This document shows, one piece after another, positions 25,252 to 33,788 of a stretch of 64,000 nt of DNA (positions are counted from its first letter, which is position 1; each line of letters opens with the position of its first letter). The stretch comes from Pseudomonadota bacterium (GTDB lineage: Bacteria; Pseudomonadota; Alphaproteobacteria; Rhizobiales; Pleomorphomonadaceae). The stretch is from assembly GCA_023436885.1 (NCBI GenBank), contig JAEZHI010000031.1:1-64000 (forward strand), in the 5' to 3' direction. The position numbers were made by a program, and so were the translations under genes. The notes under the pieces were generated by a model. It was not told the DNA's origin. It searched no databases and saw nothing but the letters and a program-made list of their open reading frames with translations.

Positions 25252-26159
25252 TCGCCTTGGAATTTATTCTCTCAGGCATGCTGGCAGCGGCAACGCCATT
25301 TCTTCTTGCCGCGCTCGGTGAACTGGTCGGCGAGCGGACGGGCGTCCTCAATCTCGGCGTCGAAGGTGTCATGGCGCTGGGCGCAGCCGTGGCCTTCATC
25401 ATCGTCTATCACGGTGGCGGCCACATCCTGGCCTTTGTCGCGGCGGGGTTTGCCGGTGTGCTGCTGTCGCTCATCTTTGCCTTTGCGGCGCTTGGCTTGC
25501 AGGCCAATCAGGTGGCGACGGGGCTTGCCATCGGCATCCTCGGCCAGGGCCTTTCGGCACTGTTCGGCAAAGCCTATGAGAGCCTGACGGTCAAGGGTTT
25601 GCCGAAGCTGTCAATTCCTGGACTATCCGATCTGCCGGTCATCGGCGGGCTGTTTGTCCAGGATATTGTCGTCTGGCTATCGCTGGCGGCAACAGTGGCC
25701 ATCTGGGCGACGTTCGCCTTCACCAAGACCGGTCTTTTGCTGAGAGCCATTGGCGAGAATCCAAAGGCTGCCCACTCGATCGGTTACCCGGTCAACACCA
25801 TTCGGGTCGCCGCAGTGACCTTCGGTGGACTTATGTCCGGCTTTGCCGGCGCCTATGCCGCCACGGTCTACACCCCGCTTTGGGCCGATGGCATGATCGC
25901 CGGACGCGGATGGATCGCGCTTGCCCTTGTCGTCTTCGGAACCTGGCTCACAGACCGCATATTCCTGGGGGCCTGCCTGTTCGGCGCGGTCTCGCTGGCG
26001 GGCCTGACAGCACAAGCCGGCGGCGTCGAGCTGCCGTCGCAGTTGCTGGCCAGCCTGCCCTATCTCGTGACGATCGTCGTCCTCGGCATCATCTCCTCCA
26101 ACCGACGCCTGCTCAAGCTCAATGGCGTCGCCTCGCTTGGAGAACCCTTCAAGCCGTGA
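25248..26159 (+). CDS. BMP-type ABC transporter permease 2
   Basis: This is the second membrane subunit (303 residues). Landmarks are TPFLLAALGELVGERTGVLN, NLGVEGVMALGAAVAF, LGLQANQVATGLAIGILG and GENPKAAHSIGYPV, followed by GGLMSGFAGAYAAT. It closes the tightly overlapped transporter operon. A gap of about 110 bases follows before the response-regulator gene, with no obvious terminator. Confidence 0.93.
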   Translation: MIALEFILSGMLAAATPFLLAALGELVGERTGVLNLGVEGVMALGAAVAFIIVYHGGGHILAFVAAGFAGVLLSLIFAFAALGLQANQVATGLAIGILGQGLSALFGKAYESLTVKGLPKLSIPGLSDLPVIGGLFVQDIVVWLSLAATVAIWATFAFTKTGLLLRAIGENPKAAHSIGYPVNTIRVAAVTFGGLMSGFAGAYAATVYTPLWADGMIAGRGWIALALVVFGTWLTDRIFLGACLFGAVSLAGLTAQAGGVELPSQLLASLPYLVTIVVLGIISSNRRLLKLNGVASLGEPFKP

Positions 26160-26269
26160 CGTGTTTCAGTTCGGCCTGTCCCGCAGCTGGAGATGGTCAC
26201 CCTGATGACCTCCTGCTATTTTGGTGGAGCCGGTTGCACAGGGCTTAGTGGCGCCAAGGATGGGGGAAC

Positions 26270-26983
26270 ATGCGGGTTCTGCTGGTTGATGACGAGGAGT
26301 TGGCGCGGGCGGAAATCCGCCTGTTGCTCGACGCCGAAGCCGACATCGAGATCGTTGGTGAATGTTCCAACGCCGTCGAAGCGCTTACCGCCATCAATCG
26401 GCTCCGCCCCGACGCTGTTTTTCTCGACATCCAGATGCCCCGCATATCCGGCCTAGAAATGGTCGGCATGATCGACCCCGAGCGCATGCCGCGCATCGTC
26501 TTTCTCACGGCCTACGAGGAATACGCGGTACGCGCTTTCGAAGAGAGTGCCTTCGACTACCTGTTGAAACCGGTGCAGGAGGCGCGCCTTGCGCGGACTC
26601 TCGACCGACTGCGCCGTCCGGTGGGTGGTGCCGTGCTTCCGCCAGAAGCGATTCAGCCGTTGCGTCACATTCCCTGCATCGGACACAACCGCATCCGCCT
26701 GATGAAGCTTGATGAGGTCGAAGCGGTGCTGTCGAAAACCTCGGGCGTCTATGTGCTCGGCACCGACGGCGAAGAGCACTTCACCGAGCTGACGCTACGC
26801 ACCCTCGATGAGCGGACGCCGCTCGTCCGCTGCCATCGACAGGTGATGGTCAACCCGGACCGCATCCGCGATATCGCCTTCGGCGAAGGTGGGCTTGCCA
26901 CCATCCACACGCTCGGTGGCCGGACGATCCCGGTCAGCCGCCGCTTTCTCGCACCCCTGAAGGCCAATCTCGGCATAGACTGA
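26270..26983 (+). CDS. btsR: LytTR-family response regulator (BtsR/YehT type)
   Basis: The receiver domain (residues 1-115) has the acidic pair DD (7-8), phospho-acceptor Asp53 in FLDIQMP, Thr in FLTAYEE and Lys in YLLKPV. The LytTR DNA-binding domain (about 130-237) shows KTSGVYVLGTDGEEHFTELTLRTLDER and VRCHRQVMVNPDRI. Length is 237 residues. The cognate kinase and a CstA/BtsT-type transporter are encoded opposite it at 27079-30809. This matches the BtsS-BtsR-BtsT pyruvate-sensing set, although here the regulator and kinase genes are not adjacent. Confidence 0.9.
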   Translation: MRVLLVDDEELARAEIRLLLDAEADIEIVGECSNAVEALTAINRLRPDAVFLDIQMPRISGLEMVGMIDPERMPRIVFLTAYEEYAVRAFEESAFDYLLKPVQEARLARTLDRLRRPVGGAVLPPEAIQPLRHIPCIGHNRIRLMKLDEVEAVLSKTSGVYVLGTDGEEHFTELTLRTLDERTPLVRCHRQVMVNPDRIRDIAFGEGGLATIHTLGGRTIPVSRRFLAPLKANLGID

Positions 26984-26994
26984 TCCGTCTGCAC

Positions 26995-27026
26995 GAAAAA
27001 GACCGGGCTCCGTTTTCGGAGCCCGG
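26995..27026 (-). terminator. Terminator of cstA (minus strand)
   Basis: CCGGGCTCCG (27003-27012) and CGGAGCCCGG (27017-27026) form a perfect ten-base stem with a TTTT/AAAA loop. On the minus strand it is followed by TCTTTTTC, a good U-tract. It lies 53 bases past the transporter stop and could also slow transcription from the regulator gene on the plus strand, which has no U-run. Confidence 0.85.
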
Positions 27027-27078
27027 CCGACACGCTGTGGGAGGTCACGGCGCGCCTAGTTTCTTCGCTAGTCCTTGC

Positions 27079-28896
27079 TCACTCGGCCGGTGCGGCGGCG
27101 AAATCGGGCAGAGCTTGCCGATCAGCCCCCTTGGCGGCGAGAAGGGCCTTCCAGCGCTTCAGTGAGCCGACAAGAATGATGACGCTAAGCACCAGCATGA
27201 TGACCGAAATGGCTGCATTGACCGGGTTGTAGCCCTTGACCGCCGGGTTGAGGTAGACGTTCGCGACCATCCAATACCCAGCGTAGTTCACCGTCACATA
27301 GAGATAGGCGAGCGGCACAAGACAGGTCAGGGCGTAGATCCGCTTCGTCGAAAGACGCAGGATAATGGTGGCACCGACCATCAGACCAAGCGAAGCCATC
27401 ATCTGGTTGGAGACGCCGAACAGCGCCCAGACAGAGTTGATGTCGCCAGAGTTCAGCAGATAGCCCCAGAGCAGGCAGGCGATGACCGAGGCCACGAGCG
27501 CGCCTGGCAACCAGTCGATCCGCTTCATCGGTGCGTAGAGGTCGCCGATCATGTCCTGCAGCAGGTAGCGGGCGACACGGGTGCCGGAGTCCACCGCCGT
27601 CAGAATGAAAACGGCCTCGAACATGATGACGAACTGAAAGAAGTACGAGGCCAGCGTCGAGAACCAGGGGATCTTGGTGAAGATGTAGGTCATGCCGACC
27701 GCCAGCGTCACCGCACCACCGGTGCGGCCAGCCAGGTCCATGCCGATCTCCTGCTGCAAGTGAGGCAGTTCGACAGTGGCCATGCCGAGCTTGGCAAACA
27801 CCTCCGGTGCGGCGTTGATAGCGAAATAGTCGGCCATCGGCAGCGCCGTGGCGGCGATCAACGCCAGCACGGCAACCATGCATTCGACCAGCATCATGCC
27901 GAAGGCGACCGGCAGGATGTCGTTCCACTTGTCGGTCAGCTTGGGAGTGGTTCCCGAGCCAATGAAGGCGTGGAAGCCGGAGATTGCACCGCAGGCAATG
28001 GTGATGGAAATGAAGGGCCAAACCGGACCGCTGAGCACCGGGCCACCGCCATGGATGAAGTCGGTCAGGGCAGGCATGCGGATTTCGGGATTGATGAAGA
28101 CGACGCCAACCACAAGCGCGCCGAACACGCCGATCTTCATGAAGCTGGAGAGATAGCCGCGCGGCGTCAACAGCAGCCACACCGGCAGGGCCGATGCCAG
28201 GAAAGCATAAGCCGGCAGCATCAGCGACACGGTTTCCTTGTGGAAGCTGAACCAATTACCGAGCGCGCTGTTCTGGACGTAGGGACCGGCCAGCACCGAA
28301 GCCAGGATGGCAGCGAGGCCGAAGTAGGTCGCGATCTTGGCATTGCCACCGAAGCGCTCGAACACACCGACCAGAATGGCGATCGGAATGGTCATGAACA
28401 CCGCGAACGTGCCCCATGGATTGCGTTCGAGGGCATGGACGACGACCATCGACAGGCCCGCCATGGTGATGGTGATGATGAACAGCATGGCAAGTGCCGT
28501 GCACCAACCAGCCACCGGCCCGAGTTCGACCTTGGCGACTTCGGAGAGCGACGAGCCCTTATGCTTCATCGAGGCGAATAGCACGACGGTATCGTGCACG
28601 GCGCCGCCGAGCACGCAACCGGCGAGCAGCCAGACAAAGCCAGGCAGGTAGCCGAACTGGGCTGCCAGTACCGGGCCGACCAGCGGACCGGCAGCGGCGA
28701 TGGCCGCGAAGTGCTGGCCGGCGTTCACCCACTTCTTAGTGGGAACGTAATTGCGGCCGTCTTCAAGGGCGTGCGCGGGGGTCACAGCGGCATCGTCGGT
28801 GCCCAGAACCTTGCGGACGAAGAAGATGCCGTAGAAGCGATAACAGATCGCCAGCACGCAGACTGTGGCGATCACCAGGGTCAGAGCGTTTTGCAC
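27079..28896 (-). CDS. cstA: Carbon starvation protein / pyruvate transporter CstA-BtsT family
   Basis: This is a polytopic membrane carrier with about 16 to 18 hydrophobic segments, 605 residues from a GTG start at 28896 that follows AAGGAGG (28906-28912) by nine bases. The frame runs on to 28986 but without a start signal. CstA motifs include FYGIFFVRKVLGTDDAAVTPAHALEDG (in part), HFAAIAAAGPLVGPVLAAQFG, GCVLGGAVHDTVVLFAS and ISGFHAFIGSGTTPK. Characterised relatives (BtsT, CstA) take up pyruvate. It follows the LytS-type kinase gene on the same strand, with an inverted repeat between them that may be the regulator's target. Confidence 0.93.
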   Translation of the reverse strand: MQNALTLVIATVCVLAICYRFYGIFFVRKVLGTDDAAVTPAHALEDGRNYVPTKKWVNAGQHFAAIAAAGPLVGPVLAAQFGYLPGFVWLLAGCVLGGAVHDTVVLFASMKHKGSSLSEVAKVELGPVAGWCTALAMLFIITITMAGLSMVVVHALERNPWGTFAVFMTIPIAILVGVFERFGGNAKIATYFGLAAILASVLAGPYVQNSALGNWFSFHKETVSLMLPAYAFLASALPVWLLLTPRGYLSSFMKIGVFGALVVGVVFINPEIRMPALTDFIHGGGPVLSGPVWPFISITIACGAISGFHAFIGSGTTPKLTDKWNDILPVAFGMMLVECMVAVLALIAATALPMADYFAINAAPEVFAKLGMATVELPHLQQEIGMDLAGRTGGAVTLAVGMTYIFTKIPWFSTLASYFFQFVIMFEAVFILTAVDSGTRVARYLLQDMIGDLYAPMKRIDWLPGALVASVIACLLWGYLLNSGDINSVWALFGVSNQMMASLGLMVGATIILRLSTKRIYALTCLVPLAYLYVTVNYAGYWMVANVYLNPAVKGYNPVNAAISVIMLVLSVIILVGSLKRWKALLAAKGADRQALPDFAAAPAE

Positions 28897-29032
28897 CGTT
28901 AGGGTCCTCCTTAGGTGGATGGACCCTAAATCCAGGCGATCAGGTGCGGAGGGCGATTCCGGCGAGCGGCTGAATTGGATGATCAAGCGGCGGCGAAATC
29001 ATCCCGAGCGGCGGCGGCAGTTCGATCACATC

Positions 29033-29069
29033 ATCCGTAAAAATCGTTATCTTACAGTCTTTTACGGAT
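29033..29069. promoter_or_regulatory. Inverted repeat in the kinase-cstA gap, candidate regulator site
   Basis: ATCCGTAAAA at 29033-29042 and TTTTACGGAT at 29060-29069 are perfect ten-base arms with a 17-base AT-rich spacer, about 137 bases upstream of the cstA start. No U-run follows the stem on the minus strand, so it is unlikely to be a terminator of the kinase gene. A LytTR-type response regulator or cAMP-type control site is a reasonable reading. Confidence 0.5.
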
Positions 29070-29090
29070 CACCCCTGAGAATCTTCAGCG

Positions 29091-30809
29091 TCAGGCGGCA
29101 GGCACACTCGGTGTCGCGGCCGCAGCAACCGCACCAAGAGGAACGCGAAGCGACACGCGGGTAGCCTCGTCCGGTTCGACGGCAACCGAGATGCCGTAGC
29201 CATTGCCGAAGCGAGCACGGATACGACGGTCAACGAGCGACATGCCCAGGCCATCGCCGCCAACGCGAGCGGCATAAAGGCCGGCGTTATCTTCGACGGT
29301 CATGACGAGATCGCTGCCTTCGCTATGGGCGGTAATCGACACCCTTCCCTCGCCGATGATTTGCGACGTTCCGTGCTTGATGGCGTTCTCGACGAGCGGC
29401 TGGAGCGAGAAGGCTGGCAGGTGAACGCCTCGCAGGTTATCCGGTACATCGATCTCCACCTTCAGCCGGTCGCGGAAGCGAGCCTTTTCGATTTCGAGAT
29501 AGGCGCTGACGTGCTCGATCTCATCCTCTATGGCCACTTCCTCACCGCCCCGCTTCAGGTTCTTGCGAAAGAAGGTGGAGAGGTTCTGCACCAGACGCCG
29601 TGCCTCTGGCGGATCCATGCGGATGACCGCCTGCAGCGTGTTGAGGGCGTTGAACAGAAAATGCGGATTGACCTGGGCGTGGAGCAGCTTGATCTGCGAC
29701 TGATCGAGGCTGCGCTTCTGTTGCTCGTAGCGGCCGGCCAGGATCTGTGCCGACAGCAAGCGGGCGACGCCCTCGCCAAGCGCCCGGTTGAAGGAGGAAA
29801 ACAGCTTAGACTTCGGTTCGTAGAGCTTGATGGTGCCGATCACGCCACCGTCTTCGCCCTCAAGGGGAATAACCAGCGCCGAGCCGAGCGGACAGGCCGG
29901 GTCGATCGAGCAGGTGTAGGTCTCCTCGTCGCCATCGGCATACATCACCTTGTTGTCGCGGATCGCCGTCTTGGTCTGCGCAGACGTGATGGGCCGTCCG
30001 GGCACGTGATGGTCTGCACCAATGCCGATAAAGGCGAGAACCTTCTCGCGATCCGTGATGGCGACGGCGCCGACACCGGCCTCCTCGTAGAGGATGCGAG
30101 CGACAGTCGCGCTGTTTTCCGCGTTGAAGCCCTGCCGGAGCACGCCATCGGCGCGAGCGGCGATACGCAAGGCCTTGGCCGAGAAGACCGCCGAATGGGT
30201 CTCATAGAGACGCCGGCGATCAAGCAGGATGGTCATGAACATGGCCGCGCCGATGGTGTTGGCCACCGTCATCGGCAGCACGATGTCAGCCACCAGGCTG
30301 GCCGCCTGATCAATGGGGCGGGCGACAGCCAGGATGATCGCCATCTGCGTCAACTCTGCCGCCAGGGTGACCATCGCCACCAAAGGCGGCGACAGCAGGA
30401 GATGCGCCTTGCGCTGCCGGACCAGCCAGAAATGGGCCATCCCGCCGATCAGCCCTTCCGCCGTCGTCGACAGCGCGCAGGCGAGAGCCGTGAAACCGCC
30501 GAGAGAATAGCGGTGCAAACCACCAGTAACGCCGACCGCAAGGCCCACCAGCGGCCCACCGAGAATGCCGCCGAGAACGGCGCCGATGGCCCGTGTGTTG
30601 GCGATCGACTCCCCAATATGCAGGCCGAAGTAGGTGCCCATGATGCAGAAGGTCGAAAAGACGGCGTAGCAGACAATCCTCCGCGCCGGACGCACAGTGA
30701 CCTGCATCAGGGGGAGGATGAGCGGTGTCTTCGAGAACAGGTAGGCGATGACCAGATAGACGCAGGTCTGCTGGAGCAGCTTCAGAACGAGATCGAGCCA
30801 GGGAAGCAT
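29091..30809 (-). CDS. btsS: LytS/BtsS-type sensor histidine kinase
   Basis: The 572-residue kinase begins with a 5TMR-LYT membrane sensor (about residues 5-195, six hydrophobic segments). A GAF-like domain follows (about 225-355), then a short HisK_LytS domain with phospho-accepting His383 in NPHFLFNALNTLQ. A C-terminal ATPase (N-box LVENAIKHG, G-boxes DNAGLY and GDGLGMSLVDRRI) completes it. BtsS and LytS relatives respond to extracellular pyruvate. Its gene is upstream of cstA on the same strand, with the response regulator encoded in convergent orientation beyond cstA. Confidence 0.92.
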   Translation of the reverse strand: MLPWLDLVLKLLQQTCVYLVIAYLFSKTPLILPLMQVTVRPARRIVCYAVFSTFCIMGTYFGLHIGESIANTRAIGAVLGGILGGPLVGLAVGVTGGLHRYSLGGFTALACALSTTAEGLIGGMAHFWLVRQRKAHLLLSPPLVAMVTLAAELTQMAIILAVARPIDQAASLVADIVLPMTVANTIGAAMFMTILLDRRRLYETHSAVFSAKALRIAARADGVLRQGFNAENSATVARILYEEAGVGAVAITDREKVLAFIGIGADHHVPGRPITSAQTKTAIRDNKVMYADGDEETYTCSIDPACPLGSALVIPLEGEDGGVIGTIKLYEPKSKLFSSFNRALGEGVARLLSAQILAGRYEQQKRSLDQSQIKLLHAQVNPHFLFNALNTLQAVIRMDPPEARRLVQNLSTFFRKNLKRGGEEVAIEDEIEHVSAYLEIEKARFRDRLKVEIDVPDNLRGVHLPAFSLQPLVENAIKHGTSQIIGEGRVSITAHSEGSDLVMTVEDNAGLYAARVGGDGLGMSLVDRRIRARFGNGYGISVAVEPDEATRVSLRVPLGAVAAAATPSVPAA

Positions 30810-30970
30810 CAGAGGATCATACTCAGGGCAATTCGGGGCCAGCCTAGCATTTCAAAGACGGAAGAGGCAGGGTGCCCGTGCAGAAATCTCTCCCCGTCGC
30901 CCCCTGTTCCGGCTTTAAAAAACCGGAATCCTGATGTCGGTGTTGTCCGGTCAGCCGGAGGGGCAGCCTC

Positions 30971-32215
30971 ATGTTGGACTTCATTGACCTCATTCTGAAG
31001 CGTGTTTTCTCCTCAATCGTCACGCGTGGCGACCTCACGATCATCTCGCCCGCCGGAACGCGCTTGCGGTTTGGAGATAATAGCGGGAATCCGGTTGTCG
31101 TGCGCCTTGCCGACTGGCGGGCGGTCTTGGCCATGGTCACCGACCCCGACATGCGGCTCGGCGAACTCTACATGGACGAGCGGCTGACGGTCGAGCAGGG
31201 ACAACTCGTCGACTTCCTGTCGCTTTGTCTGCGCGAGGGGCAAAACAGCACCCACTCCAGGGTGACCCAATTCATAGATCGGCTGCGGGAGTTGCTCCTG
31301 AATGTGCAACTTCCCAACTGGGCGTCGCGTTCGCGCCGCAATGTCGCCCATCACTACGACTTGAGTGGGAAGCTCTACGATCTGTTTCTCGACGCTGACC
31401 GGCAATATTCGTGTGCCTACTTCGAAACGCCGGACAGCACGCTCGAAGAGGCCCAACGGGCCAAGAAAGCGCACATCCTCAGGAAGCTGAGGTTGGAGCC
31501 GGGCCATCGTGTGCTCGACATCGGTTGCGGCTGGGGAGGACTCGGAGTGTCGCTCGCCGAAGCGGGGGCCGGAGCCGTGCTCGGTGTTACCTTGTCGGAG
31601 GAACAACTGGCTTTTGCGCGAGGCCGCAAGACCCAGGCGACAACGCCACCGGTGTTCATGCTCCAGGACTACCGGGCGGTCGAGGGCAGGTTCGATCGCA
31701 TCGTTTCCGTCGGCATGTTCGAGCACGTCGGCCGCCCATCGTTCGGCACGTATTTCCGGACCTGCAAGCGCCTGCTTGAAGATGACGGCGTGATGTTGCT
31801 GCACACGATCGGCTGCGCCGCCGGAAAGGGCTTCACGACGCCCTGGATCAACAAATACATTTTCCCCGGCGGCTACATCCCGGCGCTTTCGGAGATATCC
31901 GCCGCGATCGAAAGCGCCGGGCTGCTTATTTCCGACGTCGAGGTGCTGCACACCCACTACGCCCTGACGCTGCGCGAATGGCGCAATCGCTTCATGGCGC
32001 GTCGAGACGAGGCGGCGGCTCTCTATGACGAGCGCTTTTGCCGGATGTGGGAGTTTTATCTCAGCGTCGCAGAGGCCGCCTTCCTCTGGGAGGACCTGGT
32101 CGTCTTCCAGATCCAGATCGTCCATCGGTCGCGCTCTGTGCCGATGACGCGAGACTACATCTACAGGGCGCCAAGCCTGCCCCTCCCTGTCAGCGCGGGA
32201 GAGAGCCAGTGCTGA
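30971..32215 (+). CDS. cfa: Cyclopropane-fatty-acyl-phospholipid synthase
   Basis: This enzyme transfers a methylene from S-adenosylmethionine to cis double bonds of membrane lipids. The SAM site VLDIGCGWGGLGVSLAEAGA starts at residue 181. RRNVAHHYDLSGKLYDLFLD, YSCAYFETP and the later FDRIVSVGMFEHVG are strong CFAS signatures. Length is 414 residues, somewhat longer at the N-terminus than a bare methyltransferase, as is usual for Cfa. A GGAGGGG site precedes the ATG. The next gene begins within its last codons. Confidence 0.93.
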   Translation: MLDFIDLILKRVFSSIVTRGDLTIISPAGTRLRFGDNSGNPVVVRLADWRAVLAMVTDPDMRLGELYMDERLTVEQGQLVDFLSLCLREGQNSTHSRVTQFIDRLRELLLNVQLPNWASRSRRNVAHHYDLSGKLYDLFLDADRQYSCAYFETPDSTLEEAQRAKKAHILRKLRLEPGHRVLDIGCGWGGLGVSLAEAGAGAVLGVTLSEEQLAFARGRKTQATTPPVFMLQDYRAVEGRFDRIVSVGMFEHVGRPSFGTYFRTCKRLLEDDGVMLLHTIGCAAGKGFTTPWINKYIFPGGYIPALSEISAAIESAGLLISDVEVLHTHYALTLREWRNRFMARRDEAAALYDERFCRMWEFYLSVAEAAFLWEDLVVFQIQIVHRSRSVPMTRDYIYRAPSLPLPVSAGESQC

Positions 32216-32658
32216 AAGAAGCCATAGCTATAATAATCTTGGGCCTGTCCCTGCAGCAGGCTTCTGCCCAGGCGGCCGGTCCATCGATCGTCGGGCAATG
32301 GTTGGAGATCGATGACGACACCAAGGCTCCCGATGCCTTGATAGAGATCCGCGAGAAGGACGGCGTCATAAGCGGCACGATCATCAAACTGTTCCTCGAC
32401 CCGGGCGAACCGGCAAATCCAGGATGTACAAAGTGCACCGGCAAGCGAAAGGACCAGCCCCTCATCGGCATGACCGTGATCGAAAACGTACGCCACAATG
32501 GTGGCACCTATGAAGGCGGTACCATCCTCGATCCCGAAACCGGGCGTACCTACCGGGTTATTCTGGCCCCCTCGCCGGACGGACATGACCTCAGCGTGAC
32601 GGGATATGTGGGGCTGCCGGCCTTCGGCGAGACCCGTCATTGGAAGCGCGCACCCTGA
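32209..32658 (+). CDS. DUF2147 secreted protein
   Basis: A GTG at 32209 overlaps the cfa end by seven bases and follows GGGAGA at good spacing. It starts a 149-residue protein with a signal peptide (hydrophobic AIIILGLSL, cleavage near ASAQA). DUF2147 features are the opening IVGQWLEIDDDTKAPDALIEI, the CTKCTGKRKDQPLIGM block with two cysteines three apart, and the closing RTYRVILAPSPDG and RHWKRA. The family function is unknown. It is probably periplasmic and co-expressed with cfa, so an envelope role is plausible. Confidence 0.85.
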   Translation: MLKEAIAIIILGLSLQQASAQAAGPSIVGQWLEIDDDTKAPDALIEIREKDGVISGTIIKLFLDPGEPANPGCTKCTGKRKDQPLIGMTVIENVRHNGGTYEGGTILDPETGRTYRVILAPSPDGHDLSVTGYVGLPAFGETRHWKRAP

Positions 32659-32792
32659 GCTGGAACCGTTTCGACTACTGACACGTTTGCAGCCAGTCGC
32701 TGATATCTTGAGTGGACTCCAAAGTTACCGCTTGGTTCCGGCGGCCGGCGTGCTGGAACGGACAAGGCTCGCGCCTAGAAGAGGGATCGGGC

Positions 32793-33788
32793 ATGACGCT
32801 CAGGGCTGAGGACGTCATCTATCCTACGGAAGCCGGGCTCTATTGTGCGCCGGGGGATTTCTACATCGACCCGCTCCGCCCGGTTCCACACGCGATGGTC
32901 ACTCACGGCCACGCCGATCACGCCCGCCCCGGCCATGGCGCGGTGATGGCCACCCGCGAAACGCTTGGCATCATGGCGATCCGCTATGGGGAAGACTTCG
33001 CTGGAAGCCAGCAGATCGCCGATGGGCCGATCCGTATCGGAAGCGTCATGGTAAGCTTCCACCCGGCGGGGCATGTGCTTGGCTCGAGCCAAATCCTGAT
33101 CAGCCCCGATCATGGGCCGCGTATCCTTGTCTCTGGCGATTACTGCCGCACACCGAACCCTGTCTGTCTCCCCTGGGAGCCGGTCGCTTGCGATGTTTTC
33201 ATTACAGAGGCAACCTTCGGTCTGCCGATCTTTCGCCATCCCAGTCCTTTGGCAGAGGCGGGGCGGCTGATGGCCAGCATGGCAGAGTTTCCAGGCCGTC
33301 CGCACTTGGTCGGCGCCTATGCACTCGGCAAGGCTCAACGTGTGATCGCGCTCGCGCGTGCAGCCGGTCACGATACCCCAATTGCCATCCATGGCGCGCT
33401 GAAACGCCTCTGCGACTATCATGTCGAGCAGGGCATTGACCTCGGCCCGCTCGTTCCGGCGAACGATCCAGGCGAAGCGCAACTGATCCTGGCGCCACCC
33501 TCGGCTTTCGCCTCTCCGTGGGTGCAGCGCTTCCGCGATCCGGTCCTCTCCTATGCTTCCGGTTGGATGACCGTTCGCGCCCATGCCCGCCAGCGTGGCG
33601 TGGAACTGCCGCTGGTGATCAGCGACCATGTCGACTGGCCGCAACTGACCACCACCATCCGTGAACTGGCTCCGCAGGAAGTCTGGATCACTCATGGTGC
33701 CGAAGATGGTTTGACGCGATGGTGCGAGATCGAGGGTATTGCTTCGCGGCCGCTTCGGCTGATCGGATATGAGGACGAGCCGGAATGA
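32793..33788 (+). CDS. DNA-ligase-associated metallo-beta-lactamase-fold exonuclease
   Basis: The ATG at 32793 gives 331 residues. The metallo-beta-lactamase metal motif is THGHADHARPG (HxHxDH), followed by HPAGHVLGS, a metal Asp in SGDYCR and late SDHVDW and ITHGAED. This is the pattern of the CPSF/SNM1-like exonuclease found beside a DNA ligase in many proteobacteria. Its stop overlaps the ligase start (ATGA). The usual third partner, an Lhr-type helicase, is not next to it here. The likely role is DNA damage repair with the ligase. Confidence 0.9.
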   Translation: MTLRAEDVIYPTEAGLYCAPGDFYIDPLRPVPHAMVTHGHADHARPGHGAVMATRETLGIMAIRYGEDFAGSQQIADGPIRIGSVMVSFHPAGHVLGSSQILISPDHGPRILVSGDYCRTPNPVCLPWEPVACDVFITEATFGLPIFRHPSPLAEAGRLMASMAEFPGRPHLVGAYALGKAQRVIALARAAGHDTPIAIHGALKRLCDYHVEQGIDLGPLVPANDPGEAQLILAPPSAFASPWVQRFRDPVLSYASGWMTVRAHARQRGVELPLVISDHVDWPQLTTTIRELAPQEVWITHGAEDGLTRWCEIEGIASRPLRLIGYEDEPE

